In this document: positions 8,842-18,174 of the stretch, one piece after another
Layout of the letters: the number at the start of each line of letters is the position of its first letter
Position numbering within the stretch: the stretch's first letter is position 1
Assembly (NCBI RefSeq): GCF_002304005.1
Contig: NZ_MRCQ01000006.1
Span: 186,001-250,000, forward strand
Origin: Flavobacterium sp. ACN6
GTDB lineage: Bacteria > Bacteroidota > Bacteroidia > Flavobacteriales > Flavobacteriaceae
Direction of reading: 5' to 3'
DNA length: 64,000 nt
The notes under the pieces: model-generated
What the model saw: only the letters and a program-made list of their open reading frames with translations
Told to the model about the DNA's origin: nothing
The model's database searches: none
Program-made: the position numbers and the translations under genes

Positions 8842-9903
8842 TCAAAGTTTTCTGGTTTTATAATAATTAATCGCCAAGTCAATAAATTTACTGTAACTAT
8901 CCATACCGTCTTTTTGGTTGTTTGATTTTAAGAAATTATCATACAGAAAATAAAATCCTTCATCCAGAAAAGTATCATATTTTTTATGGAAATCCTGAGT
9001 TTCCTTATAGTTTTTTAAGATGCCGACATTAACCGATTTCTTTAATTGATTAAAAACTTTTTCATCTTTAAACTTCCAAATTGACAGGCAATAATGCAAT
9101 GCGAAACTATATCCTGCATATTGATAGTAAAGATTATCATTTTTAACAGAAGCTAGAAAACCAATAAAATTACATTCATTTTCACTGGCATAACCAATTT
9201 GATGAGCCATTTCGTGAGCCGTAGTCTGCGGAAAAGTATACATTGGCAGTAAATAGTTTATCTGAGCCTCGTTAGTAAACGGATTTAAATAGCCGCCGAA
9301 ACCCATATAAGTCAAAGGCGTGCTGAATAATGATTTCTTAACGCTTAGAATTTCATATTTAAAATAAGGATGTTCTTTTGCTAAATTGTCATAACCATTT
9401 AAAATCATCGGGAAAGATTCTTTTTGAGAGTAGGGGAAAACAATTTTCGCCGTATCACTTTTAGTAATCGCAAACTGAATTTCGTTAGTTTTTGTTACTA
9501 ATTTTTTTGTAAAAGCTAAAAACTCTGCATCGCTATATTCCCGTTCAATATTCATTTTCTGAAATAAAGGTTCACGATAATAATTGAATGCCCACAATAG
9601 GTGAAAGAAAAAGTAAAAAACAGAGATTTTGCCCAAAATCGTTAAAAGGTGATCTTTCCAATCTGTTCTCCATGTTTTTCTAATTTTCCAAAACCAGATT
9701 ATTGCGGACAAAATTAAAACTGCATAAATACAATCGCCCACTGAAAAGGGAATTTTACCTAAAAGTATTCTTGAAAAGTGTGAAATTCTAACAAATAAAT
9801 TGTTGCTGTAAAAGCCTTCTATATAGTCTGGAAAGAATGGAAGGATTCTTAAAAAGATAATTTGAATTAAAAGAAATAGAGGTAAAATATATTTTCGTTT
9901 CAC
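8842..9903 (-). CDS. DUF3810 membrane protein with HExxH metallopeptidase motif
   Basis: This 353-residue protein has three predicted membrane segments in its first 110 residues (about 8-25, 55-75, 88-106), then a large periplasmic or cytoplasmic domain. That domain holds a gluzincin-like motif HEMAH at 230-234, with E243 a possible third ligand in YASENECNF. These features match the DUF3810 family of Bacteroidetes and Firmicutes, for which I know no substrate. It lies 41 bases upstream of the sigma factor gene on the same strand and could be part of its transcript. The peptidase activity is a motif-based inference. Confidence 0.85.
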   Translation of the reverse strand: MKRKYILPLFLLIQIIFLRILPFFPDYIEGFYSNNLFVRISHFSRILLGKIPFSVGDCIYAVLILSAIIWFWKIRKTWRTDWKDHLLTILGKISVFYFFFHLLWAFNYYREPLFQKMNIEREYSDAEFLAFTKKLVTKTNEIQFAITKSDTAKIVFPYSQKESFPMILNGYDNLAKEHPYFKYEILSVKKSLFSTPLTYMGFGGYLNPFTNEAQINYLLPMYTFPQTTAHEMAHQIGYASENECNFIGFLASVKNDNLYYQYAGYSFALHYCLSIWKFKDEKVFNQLKKSVNVGILKNYKETQDFHKKYDTFLDEGFYFLYDNFLKSNNQKDGMDSYSKFIDLAINYYKTRKL

Positions 9904-10286
9904 AGTTTTACGTTTTGTATAAAAATAATAATTAAATAGAAATTGAGTTTGTTTTTATTAGAAATTATTATTTCCACAAGCATAAAAGCAAAAAATAACT
10001 TTAAATGTTTTTTTTTTTAAACATGTGTCGTTAGGTACAATTGATTGGTAGAAAATTTATGCAAATTGAATTCAAGCGTTGCGATGGGAACGGCTGATTT
10101 GTTTTGGTTTATAACATTACCAACGAGATGCCACTATGTGGCATGAACGACGATAAGTTCTTAATAATTAATATACTTTTTTTTTAGCTGTTTTAATAAG
10201 TGCTAATTCGTAAAAATTGTAACGAAAAAAGCATTTAAACTTTGTAACTTTGAAGCTCTTAATTGTTAAACATCAAACAAAATATA
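9904..10286. other. 383-base intergenic region between divergent genes, with one hairpin
   Basis: This gap separates the DUF3810 gene from pepD. It is AT-rich and contains no open frame of note. The only clear structure is a perfect 7-bp inverted repeat with a 3-base loop at 10128-10144 (ATGCCAC, TAT, GTGGCAT). A TAACTTTG at 10245-10252 looks like the -7 box of pepD, but the nearest TTG (10217-10219) is 25 bases away, more than usual. Confidence 0.5.
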
Positions 10287-11747
10287 ATGAGTCAAGAAGT
10301 AAGAAATCTGGAGCCAAAAGCACTTTGGAATAAATTCGCAGATTTAAATGCTGTTCCTCGTCCTTCAAAAAAAGAAGAGCGTGTAATTGAGTTTATGAAA
10401 AACTTTGGAAACAGCTTAGGTCTAGAAACTTTTGAAGATGAAATTCGAAATGTAATTATCAGAAAACCAGCTACTCCAGGAATGGAAAATCGTAAAGCTA
10501 TTGTAATGCAGGGGCATTTGGATATGGTGCACCAAAAAAATGCAGATACAGTCTTTGATTTCGATACACAGGGAATTGACATGTATATTGATGGTGACTG
10601 GGTTCGCGCTCGTGGTACAACTCTTGGTGCTGACAACGGATTAGGAGTAGCAACTATTATGGCAATTTTAGAAAGCAAAGATATTCCGCATCCAGCAATC
10701 GAAGCTTTGTTTACAATTGATGAAGAAACAGGAATGACAGGTGCTTTAAACCTAAAAGGAGGCATTTTACAAGGTCAGATTTTGTTGAATTTGGATACTG
10801 AGGAAGATGATGAAATTGATATTGGATGTGCGGGCGGAATTGACGTTACAGCTACAAGAACCTATCATGAAGAAGAAGTTCCAGAAAGTTCAGTAGGTTA
10901 CACCATTACGGTAAAAGGCTTAAATGGTGGACATTCAGGAATGGATATTCATAAAGGTTTAGGAAACGCCAATAAAATAATGAACCGTTTATTGTTTGAC
11001 GCATTTGAAAACTTTGGTTTACAAATCGTGGAAGTAAATGGAGGAAGTCTTCGAAATGCAATTCCGAGAGAAAGCGTTGCTAAAGTAATAATTTCTCAAA
11101 TGTTTGATGAAGCATATGTGTATGATATGCAGGAAATTATTGCTGATATCAAAGCAGAATATAAAACAACTGAACCAAACTTAACTATTGAAATCGTAAA
11201 AGGCGATTTACCTGAAAAAGTAATGGATTTAGGTGTTCAGGAAGGAATTATCAGAGCAATTTACGCAGCGCAAAATGGTGTTTACAGAATGAGTGCTGAT
11301 ATGGCTGATTTGGTTGAAACTTCGAATAATATAGCAAGAGTAATCATTAAAGATGGTGAAATTTTGGTTGGATGTTTGACACGTTCTTCTGTAGAATCTT
11401 CAAAATTTGATTTGGCTAATTCGCTGCGTTCTGCATTTGAATTGGTTGGATGTGAAGTTGAGCTTTCTGGTTCTTATCCAGGATGGACACCAAATGTAAA
11501 CTCTGAAATATTAGAAGTTTTAAAAGAAATCTACGAAAAACAAAATGGAGAAAAGCCAAAAGTAGTGGCTTGTCACGCTGGTTTAGAATGTGGAATTTTA
11601 GGAACAAATTACCCAGAAATGGATATGATTTCTTTCGGTCCAACTATTCACGGCGCGCATTCACCAGATGAAAGAGCAAGTATTTCTTCAGCTCAGAAAT
11701 ATTGGAAATTTGTATTAGAAATTCTTTCGAATATTCCAGTTAAATAG
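10287..11747 (+). CDS. pepD: Xaa-His dipeptidase (peptidase family M20C)
   Basis: I placed the start at the ATG at 10287 (MSQEVRNLEPKALW), 24 bases into a frame that opens with TTG. The 486-residue cytosolic zinc peptidase should cleave dipeptides, classically aminoacyl-histidine. Metal-binding regions of family M20 are visible: GHLDMVH (about 79-85), GADNGLG (113-119) and IDEETGMTGA (about 146-155), with HSGMDIHKG in the dimerisation domain and HGAHSPDER near the C-terminus. The length fits the family. It is monocistronic. Confidence 0.92.
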   Translation: MSQEVRNLEPKALWNKFADLNAVPRPSKKEERVIEFMKNFGNSLGLETFEDEIRNVIIRKPATPGMENRKAIVMQGHLDMVHQKNADTVFDFDTQGIDMYIDGDWVRARGTTLGADNGLGVATIMAILESKDIPHPAIEALFTIDEETGMTGALNLKGGILQGQILLNLDTEEDDEIDIGCAGGIDVTATRTYHEEEVPESSVGYTITVKGLNGGHSGMDIHKGLGNANKIMNRLLFDAFENFGLQIVEVNGGSLRNAIPRESVAKVIISQMFDEAYVYDMQEIIADIKAEYKTTEPNLTIEIVKGDLPEKVMDLGVQEGIIRAIYAAQNGVYRMSADMADLVETSNNIARVIIKDGEILVGCLTRSSVESSKFDLANSLRSAFELVGCEVELSGSYPGWTPNVNSEILEVLKEIYEKQNGEKPKVVACHAGLECGILGTNYPEMDMISFGPTIHGAHSPDERASISSAQKYWKFVLEILSNIPVK

Positions 11748-11822
11748 TTTTTAGTTTTCAGTCGTAGTCTCAGTATTCAGTTTCAAAGAACTGTAAACTG
11801 AGACTGTAAACTGAGACTGAAA

Positions 11823-11933
11823 TTAATCTCTCTTAGGAGTATTTTTCTTCTCTCTTTTTTCTTCTTTCTTTTCCTTAGCCGTTTTTAACGGTTCTTTTTT
11901 TGCTGTTTTTTTAGCATCTTGACCCTTTGCCAT
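11823..11933 (-). CDS. Very small lysine-rich basic protein
   Basis: A 36-residue frame runs from the ATG at 11933 to TAA at 11825-11823. It begins MAKGQDAKKTAKKEPLKTAK and ends KKNTPKRD, with more than a third lysine. I think close homologues are annotated as hypothetical proteins in other flavobacteria, which favours a real gene, but this is from memory. The composition would suit a nucleic-acid-associated peptide; that is only a suggestion. It lies alone between pepD and a carboxypeptidase-regulatory-like gene. Confidence 0.55.
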   Translation of the reverse strand: MAKGQDAKKTAKKEPLKTAKEKKEEKREKKNTPKRD

Positions 11934-11991
11934 AATTTATTGATTTTGATGATGTTTCAGTAAATGTAAAGCTTTTAAAAATTTAAACGTC

Positions 11992-12024
11992 AAAAAAAAT
12001 CCCCAATTTTAAAATTGAGGATTT
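11992..12024 (-). terminator. Rho-independent terminator of the gene ending at 12051
   Basis: On the minus strand an AAATCCTCAATTTT / AAAATTGGGGATTT hairpin (one G-T pair) is followed by a run of eight T. It lies 27 bases past the stop at 12051. Confidence 0.7.
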
Positions 12025-12050
12025 AAATATTTTCCTTATGAAGGACATTC

Positions 12051-12824
12051 TTAGTTACGTTTTAATACTTTATATTGTTCGTAACAGGCGCTGATGGCAT
12101 CCATAATTTGAAGATCGTTTGCTGATTGAATAAAGGAATCAGAATAGTTGCATCGATGCATAATTTCAGGAATTTCATCTTTACTTATGCCTAATAGCAC
12201 AGCAACTGTTTCACGGTCGTATTTCGATTCTAGAAGAGTTCTAACTGTGTCATCTTTCTTCATTTCTTTTAGTTTCTTGAGTTCTTTACCATTTTTTCCG
12301 AAGAAATTATAAAGCATATCTGCGGGGTTAAAAATCGACCCTAAAACTTTACCAAATGCATTTGGAGCGTATTCTCCAGCCTCATAACCTTGTGTAAGAC
12401 CAGAAATACTGTAACGATAGTTTTCTTTTGTAGGAATCAATTTAGAATCAATTTCAAGATATCCTGTTAAAGTAAAAGGAGCAATAATAACTTCTTCCAA
12501 AGCAATTGCCTTTTCAGTAAGCTGAATGCGGGTTACTTTATTTTTTATCCAGTCATTTGTTACCCTGATTCTTAGGGATTGAAAACCTAGAATAGAAAAA
12601 TGAAGCGTATCATTGACTTGAACATCAATTTCAAAATACCCTTTTTCATCAGATTTTGCACCACGCACTTTATTAGTGTTGATAACGTTTACGCCGGCAA
12701 GCGGTTGTTTGCTGTTGTCGTTAATAATGTAACCTGAAACTCTTTGAGGAACACTCGGCTGCGTTTCTTGCGCGAAACCAATGTTAGCTAGAAGAATAAA
12801 AAAGAAAACTGCGAAATATTTCAT
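12051..12824 (-). CDS. Secreted protein with carboxypeptidase-regulatory-like domain
   Basis: The 257-residue protein opens with a signal peptide (MKYFAVFFFILLANIGFAQ). A carboxypeptidase-regulatory-like beta-sandwich (about 28-110) follows, with the typical GYIINDNSKQPLAGVNVINT and DEKGYFEIDV. The same domain sits at the N-terminus of SusC/TonB-dependent receptors, but here no receptor barrel follows. The C-terminal half (about 125-257) is charged and helical with no domain I know. It is therefore a free periplasmic or outer-membrane-associated protein, with function unknown. Confidence 0.8.
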   Translation of the reverse strand: MKYFAVFFFILLANIGFAQETQPSVPQRVSGYIINDNSKQPLAGVNVINTNKVRGAKSDEKGYFEIDVQVNDTLHFSILGFQSLRIRVTNDWIKNKVTRIQLTEKAIALEEVIIAPFTLTGYLEIDSKLIPTKENYRYSISGLTQGYEAGEYAPNAFGKVLGSIFNPADMLYNFFGKNGKELKKLKEMKKDDTVRTLLESKYDRETVAVLLGISKDEIPEIMHRCNYSDSFIQSANDLQIMDAISACYEQYKVLKRN

Positions 12825-12968
12825 ATCCTGATTTAAAGCTCTAAAAGTAGTAAATCGGGATTAAATATTTCGCAGTCTTGGAATTTAATTATAAGAAAAT
12901 TAACAAAGGAAGCTGTCTCGCTTTACTAATTACAAAACTCATTGCTAGAGCGTAAGATTCTTTATATA

Positions 12969-13010
12969 AAAAAATCCCAAATTCCAATTATGTCTGGAAT
13001 TTGGGATTTT
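12969..13010 (-). terminator. Terminator downstream of the DEAD-box helicase gene
   Basis: A 15-bp hairpin (AATCCCAAATTCCA and its complement around ATTATGTC) with A/T runs on both sides lies 22 bases beyond the helicase stop at 13032. Confidence 0.75.
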
Positions 13011-13031
13011 GTATTTTAAGATCTTAAATTA

Positions 13032-14954
13032 TTAATCTCTTCTAGTTCTTCTTGGTCTTGGGCTGTCGCCAAAGTTTTCTGAACGCCTTGGAGCTCTGTC
13101 AGAACCACCTTCGCTTCTTGGAGCAGAACTTCTAAAACCACCTTCTCTTTTTGGAGCAGATGAATTTCTGTCGCTTCTAAATCCTCCTTCGCGTGAACCT
13201 CCGTCTCTTGAAGAATTTCTATCGCTTCTAAATCCGCCTCCAGAACCTTCACGTCTTGGAGCAAAGCTTCCTTCTCTTCTTGGTCCAGAGCTGCGTCCGC
13301 CGCCACCTCCACGATTGTTGTGGTCACGTCTTCCGCCTCCGTCATTTTTAGAGATCTCAACATTAATACGACGACCTTCTAATTGAACGTTGTTTAAAAC
13401 ATCCATTACTTTGTCTGTAAATTGAGGATCAGTGTTAAAGAAAGAGAATCCTTCTTTTACATCAACTTTAAAGATATCATCGCGACCTAAGTCTAATGTT
13501 TCTTTTAAGTAATCTTTTAATGACATCCAGTCGAAATTATCTCTAGAACCGATGTTTACAAAATAACGAACAGCTCCGTTATTATTGAATTCTCTTGGTT
13601 CAGAATCGCTTCTTTCACGTCTTTCTCCAGATTGAGCAGAGATATCTCTGTTCTTTTTGTAGTACGTAATGAAACGGTTAAATTCTACTGAAACCATTTT
13701 CTTGATCAATTCTTCTTTAGTTAAATCTTCAAGAACATTGTTAATAGCTGGTAAATAGTTGTCAATTTCGTGATCAACTTCAGTATCTTTAATTTTATTT
13801 GCTAAGTGCAATAATTGAATTTCGCAGATTTCAATTCCAGATGGAATAGTTTTTTCTTCAAACTTTTGTTTGATGATTCTTTCGATAGAAGAAATTTTAC
13901 GTAACTCACTTTTTGTAACAATTACAATAGAAGTTCCTAATTTTCCAGCTCTACCAGTACGTCCAGAACGGTGGTTGTAAGTTTCAATTTCATCAGGTAA
14001 TTGATAATTAACAACGTGAGTAATGTTGTCAACGTCAATACCACGCGCAGCAACGTCAGTAGCAACAAGCATCTGAATTTGTCTTCCGCGGAAAGATTTC
14101 ATTACCCCGTCACGCTGTGCCTGAGATAAATCTCCGTGTAATGCAGCAGCACTGTATCCGTCTTCGATTAATTTTTCAGCAATAGCTTGTGTGTCTCTTT
14201 TTGTACGACAGAAAACTACAGAGAAAATATCTGGGTTAGCATCTGCTAAACGTTTTAGTGCTTCATAACGATCACGAGCATTTACTAAGTAAAATTCGTG
14301 AGAAACTGTTGCAGAACCTGAGTTCTTAGCTCCAACAGTAATTTCAACTGGTTCGCTCATGAATTGCTTTGCAATTCTGGCAACCTCTTGCGGCATTGTT
14401 GCAGAGAACAACCATGTGTTTTTTTCGTCTGGAGTGTCAGATAATATAGATACGATATCTTCATAAAATCCCATGTTCAACATTTCGTCAGCCTCATCAA
14501 GAATACAGTAATCTATATTTTTAATGTTAACCAAACCTCTGTTGATCATGTCTTGCATTCTCCCTGGAGTAGCCACAATAATTTGTGCTCCTCTTTTAAT
14601 GTCTCTAGCTTGCTCTGTAATACTAGCCCCGCCGTAAACTGCTACCACATTAATACCTTTCTCGTATTTTGAGTAGTTTTTAAGTTCGTTGGTAATCTGT
14701 AAACAAAGTTCTCGTGTTGGCGATAAAACTAATGCTTGTGTATTTCTGTTGTCAGCATCAATTTTTTGAATTAGCGGAAAACCGAAAGCTGCCGTTTTCC
14801 CTGTCCCTGTCTGAGCCAACGCAACCATATCCGTGTCTTTTTCCAATAATAGGGGAATCGCCTTTTCCTGTACCTCTGACGGATTTTCAAATCCTAGATC
14901 TAAAATCGCCTTCAGTAACGATTCATTTAATCCTAATTGTTCAAATTTATTCAT
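13032..14954 (-). CDS. DEAD-box RNA helicase with DbpA-type RNA-binding domain and Gly/Arg-rich tail
   Basis: I chose the ATG at 14954 (MNKFEQLGLNESLL), giving 640 residues. ATP-dependent RNA helicase motifs are all present: AQTGTGKTAAF (Walker A), LDEADEM (DEAD box), FSATMP and HRSGRTGRAG. A DbpA-like RNA recognition domain follows at about 470-550 (VRYFVNIGSRDNFDWMSLKDYL), then a low-complexity tail of about 85 residues rich in Gly, Arg, Ser and repeated REGSF/REGGFR units. The architecture suggests a CsdA/DeaD-like role in ribosome assembly or cold-stress RNA unwinding. The repeated tail DNA also yields a long open frame in another phase, which is an artefact. Confidence 0.93.
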   Translation of the reverse strand: MNKFEQLGLNESLLKAILDLGFENPSEVQEKAIPLLLEKDTDMVALAQTGTGKTAAFGFPLIQKIDADNRNTQALVLSPTRELCLQITNELKNYSKYEKGINVVAVYGGASITEQARDIKRGAQIIVATPGRMQDMINRGLVNIKNIDYCILDEADEMLNMGFYEDIVSILSDTPDEKNTWLFSATMPQEVARIAKQFMSEPVEITVGAKNSGSATVSHEFYLVNARDRYEALKRLADANPDIFSVVFCRTKRDTQAIAEKLIEDGYSAAALHGDLSQAQRDGVMKSFRGRQIQMLVATDVAARGIDVDNITHVVNYQLPDEIETYNHRSGRTGRAGKLGTSIVIVTKSELRKISSIERIIKQKFEEKTIPSGIEICEIQLLHLANKIKDTEVDHEIDNYLPAINNVLEDLTKEELIKKMVSVEFNRFITYYKKNRDISAQSGERRERSDSEPREFNNNGAVRYFVNIGSRDNFDWMSLKDYLKETLDLGRDDIFKVDVKEGFSFFNTDPQFTDKVMDVLNNVQLEGRRINVEISKNDGGGRRDHNNRGGGGGRSSGPRREGSFAPRREGSGGGFRSDRNSSRDGGSREGGFRSDRNSSAPKREGGFRSSAPRSEGGSDRAPRRSENFGDSPRPRRTRRD

Positions 14955-15158
14955 ATGTGTTTTTAAAATAGGGTGCAAAATTACTGTTAATTATTCAGAT
15001 AAACTAATGGTATTTCAAGAATTATGTATTTGTTATGATTTGATTATCAAAAAGTTACAGTTTTATTAAAAACCTTCCTTTTTAAAATTGGCTGAAATCA
15101 CTAAAAAACACGTCTTAAAATGTAAAATTTAACTATTAAAATGTTGTATTTGAAACAA

Positions 15159-15737
15159 TTATTTTGCGGCACTCAGGAAATCAATTAGTTGCTGAACTGC
15201 TTTTCCGCGGTGGCCTATTTTATTTTTTACTTCTAATGGCAATTGGGCAAAGGTCTCGTCGAAATTTTCTGGTTTAAAAATCGGATCATATCCAAAACCA
15301 TTCGTTCCCATTTTTTCATCAGTGATATTTCCTTTTGCAATTCCGGTAAATAAATATTGTTTTCCTTCAAGATTTAAAGTAATAACGGTCTTGAACTGGG
15401 CGCTGCGATTTTCTTTGTCTCTTAGTTCTCCTAAAAGCTTATTCATGTTATCATCTGCATTTTTTTGCTCGCCTGCATATCGTGCAGAATAAACACCTGG
15501 TTCGCCATTTAAAGCATTAACTTCTAGTCCTGTATCATCTGCAAAACAATCATAACCATATTTTTGAGTGACATAATCGGCTTTTAAAATCGCATTTCCT
15601 TCAATAGTATCAGCTGTTTCAGGAATTTCTTCGAAGCAGTTAATATCTTCTAAACTTAAAATTTTAATGCTTTCTGGAAGCATACTTTGTATTTCTGCAA
15701 TTTTATTTTTGTTGTTTGAGGCGAAAACGAGTTTCAT
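15159..15737 (-). CDS. rdgB: dITP/XTP pyrophosphatase (RdgB/HAM1 family)
   Basis: The 192-residue enzyme should hydrolyse non-canonical purine nucleoside triphosphates (dITP, ITP, XTP) to the monophosphate and pyrophosphate, keeping them out of DNA and RNA. The N-terminal [13 protein letters not shown] matches the family's nucleotide-binding loop. The catalytic region ADDTGLEV is at about 66-73, followed by [18 protein letters not shown] and the C-terminal HRGKA. The length fits. It diverges from the ABC exporter gene. Confidence 0.95.
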   Translation of the reverse strand: MKLVFASNNKNKIAEIQSMLPESIKILSLEDINCFEEIPETADTIEGNAILKADYVTQKYGYDCFADDTGLEVNALNGEPGVYSARYAGEQKNADDNMNKLLGELRDKENRSAQFKTVITLNLEGKQYLFTGIAKGNITDEKMGTNGFGYDPIFKPENFDETFAQLPLEVKNKIGHRGKAVQQLIDFLSAAK

Positions 15738-15812
15738 AGAATTATCTGTTTAAATGATTTCAACACAAATTTAGAATTCTTATATTTGATATGTTACCTA
15801 AAAATAAAATAA

Positions 15813-17591
15813 ATGCAGTTATCAGTTCTTTATAAAAAAATAATGCCTTTTGTAAAGCCGTACAAAAAAATGGTAATTGCTACTTTACTGCTCACATTTG
15901 TAGGTTCATTTGCCGCGCAGGTAAATGCTTTGATCTTAAAATATACTGTTGATACCATAAATAATTTGATGGTCGCGCACGAGCCGTTATCTAAAGGTTT
16001 TCATTTACTAGGAATTATAAGTATTGTGCTTTTAACGAAGGAATTGGTTAATTCTGTTGTGCAGTTTGGACAAAAATTCTACGGAGAAAAACTGCGTATC
16101 TTTATAACCCGTGATATTTCTCAAACTATAGTCGAAAAAATCCTGAGTTATAGAATGGAATTTTATACTTCTGATGAAAATGAAAGCGGTAAACTGCAAA
16201 CCAGAATTGATCTCGGAATTAGCAGTTTGACTAGATTAGTACAGAATTTTTTCATTGATATTCTGCCTTTATTTGCCAATGCTTTTGTGGCTTTAGTGAT
16301 TATGTTTTATGCCAATGTATATGTGGGTTTGGTAAGTTTATGCATTATTCCCATTTATTTTTATATCAGTCAATTGCAGGCAGCTAAACTAAGCGGCTTT
16401 AGAAGAAGAATGCGTAATTACCGTGAAACTAAAAACAACGGAATTATCAGTTTGATTGAATCGATAACGGTCATTAAATCCTTCGTACGGGAATCAACAG
16501 AAGCAGACCGCCACGAAAAAATTCAGTTTGAAATGACAGAAAATCAACTGGCAACCAGGAAGACCAGTTTTATTTTTGAAAGTATTAAAAGTTTTGTCGA
16601 ACAGATAGGAGTGGTGATTATCATTATTTTAACCGCTTATTTTGTGCTGAATAATCAAATGACAATTGGGGCAATCATGTTTCATATTATGTTGTTTAAT
16701 AATGTTTCGTCGCCAATTAGGCAGTTGCACCGTATTTATGATGAAGTAAATGATGCCTTAATTTATTCGGAAGGCTTTTTCGATATTTTAGAATCGGAAC
16801 AGGAAAAAGAAACAACAGGAGATTTTATACCAGAAAAGATTATTGGTTTAATAGAAGTTAAAAATGTAGATTTTGTGTATCCAAACGGAACACAAGCGCT
16901 TTACGATATTAATTTTACGGTAAAACCAAATGAAACCTCTGCTTTAGTCGGACTCAGCGGTGCTGGGAAAAGTACTGTGATTAATTTATTGGATAAATTT
17001 TATCAGCCTTCAGGTGGTCATATTTTTTTGGATGGAGTTGATTTGGCAGACTATAATACAGACTTTCTGCGAAAAAATATCGGATTGGTACTTCAGAAAA
17101 ACCATATTTTTAAAGGTACAATTGCAGAAAATATTTTATACGGAAATCCAGAAGCATCCCATTCAGAAGTTATTGAAGCGGCAAAACAAGCTTACATTCA
17201 CGAACAGGTTATTAATCTTCCAAAAGGTTACGATTCAGATGCTCATTTGCTTTCTGGCGGACAGCAGCAGCGAATTGCTATCGCGAGACTTTTTCTAAAA
17301 AATCCACCAATAATTTTTCTAGACGAACCAACAGCCAGTTTAGATGCGATTGCTACAGAGCAAATTAAAAAATCCCTAGACGCCATCAAAAAAGACAGAA
17401 CAGTAATTATAATTTCGCACAGTATTTCTCAAATTATTGATGCCTCCAATATTATTGTTTTGGAAAAAGGAAGATGTGTCGAAAAAGGAACACACGATGA
17501 ATTATACGATAATAAAGGAACGTATTACCAAATATTTATGGCAATGGCGAACAGTTTAAATATTGATAAAATCACGCAGACATTTGATTAA
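15813..17591 (+). CDS. ABC exporter with fused membrane and ATPase domains
   Basis: This 592-residue half-transporter has a six-helix membrane domain (about 1-320) and a C-terminal nucleotide-binding domain. Walker A (GLSGAGKST), the signature LSGGQQQR, Walker B (IIFLDEPTASLD) and the H-loop (IISHSIS) are all intact, so it should be an active homodimeric exporter of the MsbA/multidrug type. Substrate cannot be told from sequence. It is monocistronic and followed by a REP palindrome at 17616. Confidence 0.92.
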   Translation: MQLSVLYKKIMPFVKPYKKMVIATLLLTFVGSFAAQVNALILKYTVDTINNLMVAHEPLSKGFHLLGIISIVLLTKELVNSVVQFGQKFYGEKLRIFITRDISQTIVEKILSYRMEFYTSDENESGKLQTRIDLGISSLTRLVQNFFIDILPLFANAFVALVIMFYANVYVGLVSLCIIPIYFYISQLQAAKLSGFRRRMRNYRETKNNGIISLIESITVIKSFVRESTEADRHEKIQFEMTENQLATRKTSFIFESIKSFVEQIGVVIIIILTAYFVLNNQMTIGAIMFHIMLFNNVSSPIRQLHRIYDEVNDALIYSEGFFDILESEQEKETTGDFIPEKIIGLIEVKNVDFVYPNGTQALYDINFTVKPNETSALVGLSGAGKSTVINLLDKFYQPSGGHIFLDGVDLADYNTDFLRKNIGLVLQKNHIFKGTIAENILYGNPEASHSEVIEAAKQAYIHEQVINLPKGYDSDAHLLSGGQQQRIAIARLFLKNPPIIFLDEPTASLDAIATEQIKKSLDAIKKDRTVIIISHSISQIIDASNIIVLEKGRCVEKGTHDELYDNKGTYYQIFMAMANSLNIDKITQTFD

Positions 17592-17615
17592 GCCATGATT
17601 TTATTTCGTTTCGTC

Positions 17616-17642
17616 TTTGTCAAAGTTCAAAACTTTGACAAA
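17616..17642. repeat. REP-like palindrome overlapping the 3' end of the DUF2809 gene
   Basis: Perfect 12-bp arms TTTGTCAAAGTT and AACTTTGACAAA enclose a 3-base loop CAA. The stop codon of the minus-strand DUF2809 gene (TGA, 17629-17627) and its last residues (LSKF) are encoded by the palindrome, so the element has become part of the gene's 3' end. Confidence 0.9.
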
Positions 17643-18001
17643 TATTTTTTAAAAATATTCTCAAGAAAAAATGCTGTACAAACTCCCAAAGTATAAGCAG
17701 CAATATCCGACCATAAAAATCCCTGTCCTAAAACGTATCTTCCAAACAGCGTTTTTCTAAGTTCTACAATCCAATCTGCTTGGTACAATTGCAAAAACTC
17801 AATACAATAACAAATTGCAAGAGAAAGAAAAGCTATTAAAAGGGCTTTTTTATATGGAAGAAAAACTCGAACCAAAAAATAAATCATAAAGGCATATAGA
17901 AAATCACCGATCAATAATGGAACAAATGGGATTTTTCTGGAAAGGATTCCCAGTAAAATTGTAGTGATGAAAATTATGAAGTAATAGATTCTGGATTTCA
18001 A
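17627..18001 (-). CDS. DUF2809 family membrane protein
   Basis: The 124-residue protein has four predicted membrane helices (about 5-23, 28-48, 53-72, 92-113) and matches the DUF2809 family as I remember it, with IEFLQLYQADWI and GFLWSDIAAYTLG. No function is known. Its C-terminus is encoded inside a REP-like palindrome, which supplies the stop codon. Homologues would show whether the native tail was replaced. Confidence 0.8.
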   Translation of the reverse strand: MKSRIYYFIIFITTILLGILSRKIPFVPLLIGDFLYAFMIYFLVRVFLPYKKALLIAFLSLAICYCIEFLQLYQADWIVELRKTLFGRYVLGQGFLWSDIAAYTLGVCTAFFLENIFKKYLSKF

Positions 18002-18064
18002 GTTTAAATCATTTTAGACAAAGGCAAATTTATATTATTTTTTCTTGACCATACTGGTGACTTC

Positions 18065-18095
18065 TCTTTGTCAAAGTTCAAAACTTTGACAAAGA
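18065..18095. repeat. REP-like palindrome upstream of the RAYT gene
   Basis: Same element as at 17616 with the arms extended to 14 bp (TCTTTGTCAAAGTT and AACTTTGACAAAGA) and loop CAA. It ends 79 bases before the transposase start, in opposite orientation to the downstream array (loop TTG). Confidence 0.9.
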
Positions 18096-18174
18096 TTCTT
18101 TATTTCTCAAACGTGACGTTAAGAAAAATCTTATTTTATTTATATTTATGCTCTGAAAAATAATAAGATAATAG

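Noticed and set aside
10128..10144. Hairpin upstream of pepD as a riboswitch or small RNA
   Set aside because: A single 7-bp stem with a 3-base loop is too little to support a structured RNA.
13016..13363. A 115-residue frame on the minus strand inside the helicase tail, rich in Glu and Leu
   Set aside because: It lies wholly within the Gly/Arg-rich repeat region of the helicase in another phase; the repeats keep several phases open by chance.
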